A stretch of DNA of 64,000 nt, taken from contig NZ_ATUX01000007.1 in assembly GCF_000420425.1 (NCBI RefSeq), forward strand, positions 248,001-312,000. Direction: 5' to 3'. Positions 53,581 through 61,500 of the stretch are shown here, piece after piece. The DNA comes from Schaalia vaccimaxillae DSM 15804 (lineage in GTDB: Bacteria; Actinomycetota; Actinomycetes; Actinomycetales; Actinomycetaceae). Numbering within the stretch: position 1 is the first letter of the stretch; every line of letters begins with the position of its first letter. A model generated the notes under the pieces. The model did no database searches and was not told the origin of the DNA. It saw only the letters and a list, made by a program, of their open reading frames with translations. Made by a program: the position numbers and the translations under genes.

Positions 53581-54213
53581 GTGACTTCGACTATCAAAGA
53601 TCCGCTGGTGTGGATCGACTGCGAAATGACCGGACTGGACGCAACCAAGGATGCCCTCATTGAGGTTGCCGTCGTCATTACCGACGCAAACCTCAAGATT
53701 GTGGATCCAGGTATTGATGTCCTCATTAAGCCTTCCCAAGAAGCCCTGGATCAGATGAATGATTTTGTGCGCAACATGCACACCACGTCGGGACTTCTCG
53801 ACGAATTGGCTCAAGGACTGACAATGGAGGAGGCCACCACCCAGGTTCTCGACTACATCAAGTCCTTCGTTCCGACAAAGGGCAAAGCGATCCTCGCAGG
53901 CAACTCTGTAGGAACTGACAAGATGTTCCTTGAAGCGAACATGCCCGAGGTCATTGATCACCTGCACTATCGCCTCGTCGATGTGTCCTCTATTAAAGAA
54001 CTCGCTAAGCGTTGGTACATGGGTGCCTATGCGGAATCCCCGCAAAAGCATGGCGGACACAGAGCACTGGCCGACATCCTGGAATCAATCCAGGAACTTG
54101 AGTACTACCGCAGGGTATTGTTCCCGTCTGAGCCTGTGCGATCAGCCGATGCGAAGAAAATTGCTCAAGAGGTCGTTGACCTAGGAATCGCTCAAAGCCC
54201 GGTGGCGAAGTAA
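53581..54213 (+). CDS. orn: Oligoribonuclease
   Basis: 210 residues from the GTG at 53581; upstream in-frame codons would run back into the ilvA region. DEDDh exonuclease that degrades RNA fragments of 2-5 bases, an essential last step of RNA decay. 'VWIDCEMTGLDATKDALIEVA' (D and E), 'LAGNSVGTDKMFLEANMPEV', 'HGGHRALADILESI' (H and D) give the catalytic set, as in E. coli Orn. Followed by a strong stem-loop. Confidence 0.96.
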   Translation: MTSTIKDPLVWIDCEMTGLDATKDALIEVAVVITDANLKIVDPGIDVLIKPSQEALDQMNDFVRNMHTTSGLLDELAQGLTMEEATTQVLDYIKSFVPTKGKAILAGNSVGTDKMFLEANMPEVIDHLHYRLVDVSSIKELAKRWYMGAYAESPQKHGGHRALADILESIQELEYYRRVLFPSEPVRSADAKKIAQEVVDLGIAQSPVAK

Positions 54214-54247
54214 TCTGCGATTCTCAATAATTTTTCTCAATATTGTC

Positions 54248-54277
54248 GAGGCGGTCGTCCGGTTGGGCGGCCGCCTC
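54248..54277 (+). terminator. Terminator after orn
   Basis: 13-bp stem GAGGCGGTCGTCC / GGGCGGCCGCCTC (two G-U pairs) around GGTT, 34 bases after the orn stop. No clear T-run follows. Confidence 0.75.
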
Positions 54278-54281
54278 TGAC

Positions 54282-54316
54282 TTATCCACAAGAAATACTT
54301 CACCCCTGTATCCACA
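54282..54316 (+). promoter_or_regulatory. Two DnaA-box-like sites upstream of the ssb paralog
   Basis: TTATCCACA (54282-54290) is an exact match to the DnaA box consensus; GTATCCACA (54308-54316) matches at 8 of 9. They are on the same strand, 26 bases apart, between the orn terminator and the ssb paralog. This is not oriC (no dnaA or dnaN near). They could let DnaA control ssb, or be a small DnaA-binding locus. Confidence 0.5.
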
Positions 54317-54400
54317 GAAAAATAGAGGGATGTTTCAAGACGCTCATGGCTTCGGCGAGCCTGAAGGAACCGGTACATACCGGAAGAACTTCAGGAGGAC

Positions 54401-55057
54401 ATGATGAGCGACATGACAGTGACTCTACGGGGCCGCATTGGTACCGATCTACGAACCTACAAGACTTCCACCGGACGTTTGATCGTACGTTTCCGTTTGG
54501 CGGTGCCAGTTTGGAGAGTCAATGACGCGGGTGAGTTAATCGAAGACAGAACCAATTGGTATACCGTGCGAGCGTGGGATCGTCTTGCCCACAACATTTT
54601 GCGATCCGTGCATAAAGGTCAGCCCGTCATTGTTGTGGGACGGCCGACCGCGAGTGGGTGGATGGACGATAAAAAAGAAATACGTTCCCAGGTCATCATT
54701 AGTGCCCAATCTATTGGCCACGACCTGTCCAAAGGAATCGCTGGCTTTGAAAAGCCCGTACAACCAGGCCAATATGCATCCGAAGATCATGAAGATCGAA
54801 GCCAGGAAATGGCTCCTGAGGATTCTTCGCACGACGCGCTAGATACGCCAGAGGTGGCTCAGGAACCAGATGCAACTCAGGGGCAATCGTGCCCACCCGA
54901 TGCTCACGGCCTAACCGACATCGCCCCTGATGAGAACCTCGACGTAGATGAAGATAATGACGACATCGAAGCAGAACACACCACATCGAGTTCTCAAAAG
55001 TCTCAAATTTCAGGCCAAGGTTTTGCGTCAAGTCCGCAGCCTGCTTTCACCTACTGA
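54401..55057 (+). CDS. Single-stranded DNA-binding protein paralog
   Basis: 218 residues. An OB-fold SSB domain covers about 5-110 ('VTLRGRIGTDLRTYKTSTGRLIVRFRLA', 'NWYTVRAWDRLAHNI', 'VGRPTASGWMD'), followed by an acidic, disordered tail of about 100 residues. The usual conserved tip (DDDIPF) that recruits repair and replication proteins is absent; the chain ends 'SSPQPAFTY'. It is therefore an SSB paralog rather than the main SSB (usually between rpsF and rpsR). AGGAGGAC precedes the ATG at 54401; a small inverted repeat CCGGTA-CA-TACCGG (54370-54383) lies upstream. Confidence 0.85.
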   Translation: MMSDMTVTLRGRIGTDLRTYKTSTGRLIVRFRLAVPVWRVNDAGELIEDRTNWYTVRAWDRLAHNILRSVHKGQPVIVVGRPTASGWMDDKKEIRSQVIISAQSIGHDLSKGIAGFEKPVQPGQYASEDHEDRSQEMAPEDSSHDALDTPEVAQEPDATQGQSCPPDAHGLTDIAPDENLDVDEDNDDIEAEHTTSSSQKSQISGQGFASSPQPAFTY

Positions 55058-55520
55058 TGCCGCCTGCCTCAATGAGGACTTGAGCAATAGCGTAGGAGCC
55101 GTCGTGGCTTATAGAAAGGTGCAGGTGTAGCTTGTCATTCAAGGGGCCCCAGATTTCGTCCATGGAGGAGTAGAAGGATTGGGCTAAGTGGGAGTGAAGC
55201 TGTAAAGCTGGACGGCCCCAACGGTCGTCAACCACTTCCGCCATCTTCCAATTCACTTCATCACGCTCAATCACCGGCGCAACGCCATATAACGCCTCTG
55301 ACCATGCCTTGATGAAGGCTTCTTTGGCGGCCCAGCGTCCGCCCGCATGACGAGCGACAAAAGCTGGATCATCTGATCCGCCGACCGCGGTTGCGCGGGC
55401 GTGAACCCTGCGCAACTCCCTCGCAGTCAAAATGCTCTCGAGGAAATGCGACCCAGGTGTCTCTACCTGAGTTTGGAACTCAGGTAGAGACACCAGATCA
55501 ATTCCGATTCCAAGAATCAC
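55047..55520 (-). CDS. acpS: Holo-[acyl-carrier-protein] synthase
   Basis: 157 residues. Transfers phosphopantetheine from CoA to the Ser of the carrier domain, here presumably of the adjacent type I FAS. 'GIGIDLVSLPEF' has the Mg-binding Asp, 'RWAAKEAFIKAW' the conserved Glu and Lys, and 'LHLSISHDGSYAIA' the last motif. The GTG start overlaps the fas stop (GTGA), so the genes are translationally coupled. Bases 27-65 of the gene form an 18-bp perfect hairpin (separate entry). Converges with the ssb paralog, overlapping it by 11 bases. Confidence 0.94.
   Translation of the reverse strand: MILGIGIDLVSLPEFQTQVETPGSHFLESILTARELRRVHARATAVGGSDDPAFVARHAGGRWAAKEAFIKAWSEALYGVAPVIERDEVNWKMAEVVDDRWGRPALQLHSHLAQSFYSSMDEIWGPLNDKLHLHLSISHDGSYAIAQVLIEAGGISR
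55456..55494 (-). repeat. 18-bp perfect hairpin inside the start of acpS
   Basis: GGTGTCTCTACCTGAGTT (55456-55473) and AACTCAGGTAGAGACACC (55477-55494) pair perfectly around a 3-base loop. On the minus strand it begins 23 bases after the fas stop and lies 26 bases into acpS, encoding residues about 10-22 (between 'GIDLV' and 'GSHFL'). Such long, perfect pairing is unusual in coding sequence. It may act as an attenuator between fas and acpS or limit acpS translation. Confidence 0.85.
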
Positions 55521-58500
55521 TTGTTGGAATCCTCGGGCAGGTGATAGATGCCGTCCTCACCAAGCCTTGCTCGCGGGTCTAGCAGCAATGCTGCTTCGAC
55601 CTCGTGCGGATCACCCGCGGCTCCCTGAGTAACGTCGGTGGCCGGTAGGCGACGTCCCTCGACAGGCTCGAAGAGCGGAGCGTGGCCAAGCATGCCGGCT
55701 TCAACTGTTCGAGTACCGGCCCGCAGACGCGAATCCGACGCCACTCGCCACTGTTTGAGCCGATCCTCACCAAGCTCCCGCTGAACGATTGCCTCGAAAG
55801 CTCCGGGGTTGACTAGCGCCAGGATTCCGGAAACATGCCCGAAGCCTAGCGAGGTTGCAAAGGCCGCACGAATTGGCCCAAGTGCCGACGTATCCAACGG
55901 TGAACGCAGCCACACGAGGTGAGGGTACTGTGCCATCTTGTCGTCGACGCAATCCAGAGCCGCATTCGCGGGGATTATTCCCGTGCGGAACACATCGATG
56001 ATGCCACCGACCTGGAAGACACAAGCGCCGCCTTTAGCGTGGCCAGTCAGAGTCTTCTGAGAGATCACCATGAGCGGATTGCCCTCTGATCTGCCTAGAG
56101 CACGCCCGATACGAGTATGCAGGTCGGACTCGTTTGGGTCGTTCGCATTGGTAGACGTATCGTGCTTAGAGACCACGGCAACATCGTCAATCGTCACACC
56201 CAAGGCAGCCAAGTTACGAGCAAGCGCAGACTTCTGACCCGCACGAGCCACACCCAACGCGCCAATGCCGGGAGCCGGAATCGAAGTGTGGGCGCCGTCG
56301 GCGAAAGTCTGAGCATGCGCAACAACCGCGAGCACAGGCAGACCCATTTCGACGGCGATGGATGCGCGCGTCAACAGCACAGTGCCACCACCTTGGGCCT
56401 CCACGAAGCCAGCGCGACGTCGATCGTTTGCCCGGGACACGAAACGATGAGAAATACCTTGGGCGAGCATATCGTTCGAATTCGCCGTCGCATTCATTGA
56501 ACCGAAGCCAACGATGGATTCGACCTGGATGTCGTCAATAGCTCCAGCGACAACGAAGTCCGCTTTACCGCAGAAAAGCTTATCGACACCCTCCTCAATA
56601 GACACCGCTGCCGTCGCACATGCGCCAACCGGGTTAATCATTGAGCCGTAGCCACCGACGTAGGACTGCATTGTGTGGGCTGCAACCACGTTCGGCAGAG
56701 TTTCCTGCAGGATATCTTGCGGATAATCCTCACCCAAGAACCTGTCAACGAAGAGCTTGTGCATAGAACGCATGCCGCCAAAGCCCGTACCCTGCGTGGA
56801 AGCCACCGTTGACGGATGGACGATTTGCAAGAGCTCGGTCGGGCTGAAACCAGCGGATACGAAAGCGTCTACCGCTGAGACAAGGTTCCATACCGCAATG
56901 GGATCAATGGAATCGATGAGGGATGTGGGAATCCCCCAACGCGCGGGATCGAAACCAGTGGGGAACAAACCACCGATTCGACGATCCAGAGTCGCCCTCT
57001 TAGGTACACGCACCTGGGCCCCAGCCTTGCGGGTCACTTGCCATTCACCGAATGGTGTGCGAGCAATCTGAGTGAACTGAGGATCCGCATCCAGGTAGGA
57101 ACGAGCCTCATCCTCGTCATCGACGGTAAAGGTGATGTCCTGATCTAGGAATACCATCGCCGATTCGGGAGTCCAGCCGTTGTGCAGCGGACCGTCGTCC
57201 TCGAAGAATCGGATACCGCAACGGGCCACGACCTCGTCCCGATACCGTTCGAAGATATCGGACTCATCAACCAGTTGATCCTCAGCGTCGTACCAGCCGC
57301 CTACCGGCGTATCAGACCACGTCAACAATCCCGTCATCCATGCCAGTTCCAGGACACCAGCGGGAGTCAGATCGACGGTCCCATCCGAATGAATACCCAG
57401 TTCGGCTTGAGCCCTGGTGCGTGCCGAACCCCATGGCCCGACCTCGCCGTGACCAACGATGACGACGGTGTCTTCCAGAGACGCTGTCGTCTGCCCCCAA
57501 TCAGCAGGATCCAGGTGGGGGACAGCGGTCACAGTGGGTGAGGGCAGCGCAGAAACAGTGACTGACTCGACCGGCTCTTCATGGGCAACTGGGGTCGCTA
57601 TTGCCTGATCACGCAGAGCACGCAAATCGATCGACTCGTCCAAGCCTCCCGTCAGATCGGCGTGGATTGGGCCGCGAGCAGCCTCCGAGCGGTTTTCCTC
57701 AGATGCCAATTCGAGGAGGGCATCAGCCATTTCCTGGGTTGACCAGGTGCGTACACCAGCCTTTTCGACAGCATCGACGAGCGGATCATTACCACCCATG
57801 AGGCCCGTGCCTCGTACCCAACCGATGAGCGGGTGCGCAATCGAAATGCGAGATGACCAAATTGGCTCAGCAGACCAGCGGGTCGTGATGGCGTCGAAGG
57901 ACGCCTTCGCCTCACCGTAGGCTCCGTCACCACCGAACATGCCGCGGTTGGGCGAGCCAGGCAAAACAACGTGCACTCTGTGGTCAGCGTGAGTATCAGC
58001 TCCGATACGCGACAGGTTCGCGATCGTACGTTCAACCGACCACACCAGCAGGCGGTACTGATTCTCTGAGGCAGGCCCCGCTTCAGCCATCGTGCCTGAA
58101 ACCCTGGGTGCTGCGAAGGGGAAGAACAAGGTTGGAACCATTGCTTCCTTCGTGACCTGCACATCTGCACCCACGGTCTTTGTTTGCTCGCTACCAATCC
58201 AGTCGGTGACAGCATCGATATCACGGTAACTTGCCAAGTTTGCCGGCAGTAACCAGAGTTTTGCCCCAGGAGCAGCGTTCTGACGATAGAGGCGCTTGGC
58301 AAAGGCCAGTCGTGATGCCGAAATATTCGACGAGGTCGCGATAACGGTTGCGCCACCGCGCAGCAGACGAGCGACCACACCACCAGCAATCGACGAGGGC
58401 GTCATGCCTGTCACAAGAGCAACGTCCTTGCGGTAGGGCAGGCGATCAGTCAGCGACTGCCCCGACACGCGTGCTTCTTGAGCGATGGCACGCAGAGCCA

Positions 58501-61500
58501 TCGAAAGATCTGACTTGCCTACCGCCTCAGTCCGATCCGCCCACCAATCAGCATGGTCACCAACAGTGTCGCCAGCTCCAAGGAACACCGGGGAACCATC
58601 AAGCTCGCCCTGTGTGGCCAAACGTGCCACGTCCTCGCGGGCCGACGCCCACCGATCGTCGAGAAGGACCGCGCGACGAGCATCGAAACGAGGCTCAACA
58701 AGATCAACCCATCCGGAACCTAACTCGGCCGAGATAGCTTCAATTGCGGCTGCGCCGTCCTCGTCCTCGTCATCGGTTGGAACTGGAGTATCCAGGCCCA
58801 ACTGGTTGAGTACCTGGCGGGCGGTGTTAGCCAAAATGCCGTCGGGTCCGGTCACTTGAGCAGCGAAGGCGTCCAGAGCAGCCGAGTCGACGACTCCCGC
58901 GCCTGCAGAACCGCCAGCGCTTGGCAGAGCCACTGAAATGCCGTGGCGTGCGGCTACCGACTGGACTGCCTGGTCGATGAGAGCATCCACGCCGGCAGCG
59001 TTTGATGGTGCTTCAGAATTCAGAACCGCTAATTCGCCTTCGCGAGTCGACGCGCCTTCGCGCGTTCCCAAGAGGATCTCAGCAGTAACGTGGTTGGCCC
59101 AGCCGTCTGTTAGCTGCCAAGTTCCCGTGACACGATCAGCCACCCTTGAAGCTTTAACTCCAGCAGCGCCGAAGAGTTTACGGGTGCGATCCTTAATGGC
59201 TTCGCCAAGGACGGGCCCGAAAGCCTTGTACCCTCGAGCCGCCTTGTCGACTGTCACGGACAAGGTCTTAATGTCAGCTTCACCGGCCCCGTCAATGGAA
59301 GACAAGCCCAACTCTGCTGACAGGTCCATGAGGAGTTGGTTGCGTCGCGACGAGACACCATTGGTCAGCGACTCTGTCGTGTCAGAATCGCCCACTTCAT
59401 CGAGGCGGATTTTCGCCGACAGGGCCAACAGCACACGAATGGCACTGGAGGCCGTGAAAGGTAGGTCCGCAACGTCGGCGCCCGAAGGGCCAGCCGTTGA
59501 GGTCGCTGCAACCGATGTAGAAACGGGAGTCTGTGCAACGGGGGCAGCGGAAGCAAGAGGAGCTGTCTGAGCTTCAACGGGACTGTCGGCAGGAGCCTCG
59601 TCCTCATCATCTTGCGTCACGATATTGACATCGGTGCGCATGACGCGAGCCGCATCCCTCTGAACATTGAATACATCCACATTGCGACCCGCGAACGCAG
59701 GCTGAGCCAAAGTGCGAGAAGCAAGATTGGCCAAAGTGGGCGCAGCGCCAAGACCAACCTCAACAACCTCGTCCACTGCCAGAGCGCCTGGCTCGTCTGA
59801 GAAGAGAACACGCTGAGTTTCGATCCAACGCACCGGCGAGGCAAATTGCCAGCACAGCAGCTCAATGAGCAACGTTCGGGCCAACTGCTCAGGGTCAGCC
59901 GCAGCGCTATCCCACGCCTCATCGCAAGCAACCAGAGCTTCAATTGCCTGCGACGGCACCACATCGAGGATTGCTTGGGCGAAATCGCGGGTCAGTTCGA
60001 AGGGGCGAGCCACCAAGTTGGGGATGTAGTTGCCAACGAGGGCGGACGGATCGACACCGTCGGTAATCCGGTCTTGCAACTTCTTGCGGAACTCGTCGAC
60101 ACCGCCGCGCAATACCGTCGAGTGGAAGGGCACATCAATGCCAGGAACATACATGAACGGACGCTTACCGCCGTAGTTCGCTGCACGCTCTTGGGCATCA
60201 GCTGCCAAAGCCTCCAGGCCCGCAACCGTGCCGGCAATCGAATACTGGCTACCAGCAAGATTGAAGTTGACAATCTGGAGGAATTCACCAGTCTGCTGTG
60301 CGATCGAATCTACATATTCAACGACGTGCTCATCGTCGACACCGAATTGGTTGGGACGCAGAGCCCCCATTCGGTAGTTAGAACGGCCGTGCTCATCGCG
60401 TGCGACCAGGGAATGCATGGTGGAACCGCGTTGGAAAACGAGGTCGAGCACAGTCTCAAGCGGGAAGACGCGGCCATAGGCGGCCAGGGCCGTGTATTCA
60501 CCCAAAGAATGGCCAGCAAACGCGGACCCCTCAACGAGGGCACCTTCTTCGCGCAACCTTTCGGTCTGTCCAATGGCCAAGGTCGCGAGCGCAACCTGGG
60601 TGAACTGGGTGAGATTCAAGACGCCGTCGGGATGGCGATAAGTCACACCCTTGGCGCGGATTGATGTCGGATTATCCCTGACGATTGCGAGGATGGAGAA
60701 GCCCATGGCTTCGCGCGTGTGAGCATCAGCTCGCCTCCATACGGCATCGACTGCCGGCGACTGAGCACGTTCGTCCAATCCCATACCCGCCGACTGGATG
60801 CCCTGACCGGGGTAAACGTAGGCGGTACGCCCAGCCGTGGTGGTGGCAGCGGCGCGAGACACCACTTGCTTGTTGATACGGCAGGTGACTTCCAAAGCCA
60901 ACCCGCCCCCAGCGAGGCGACCGGTGCGTTCGACCGTAATCTCAACCTGGTCATTTAAGTCGACGGTGCCGTACATGTAATACGTCCAGGACCGCAGGTG
61001 CAGACCAGGGTGACCGTCCAGAGCAGCCGAAACAGCGTGCTGAGCCGTAGCTGACAGCCACATGCCGTGCACAAGAGGCGCTTCCATTCCAGCAACCTTG
61101 GCTGCCGTCCACGAGGTGTGAATCGGGTTGTAATCGCCCGAGACAATGGCAAATGGCGTCATATCGTCGGGTGCCTGGACCGTGACCTGGCGCAGTACAG
61201 AGCGGGGAGTTTCACGGACCTCTACATCGATGCCCGCATAGGGAGCAGCGGGGGCCGGTGGGCGATTTCCTGTGGCGCGGCCTCGGATCGCAAAACGTTC
61301 CTGGGTCGATCCGATGGGGTGTCCATTGGCGCTCATCTGCAAAACCACGGTGACGATGCGCCCGGATGAAGATTCTTCAATCGACGCAGCGTGAGAGCGC
61401 ACGTCAATGGTGGTCACGCCCTCGCTCAGTAGTTCTTCCGGGCTGCGGTTAAACTCGATGGAATGATCCAGATGGACAGCGTTGAGTAGTCCCTCAATGA

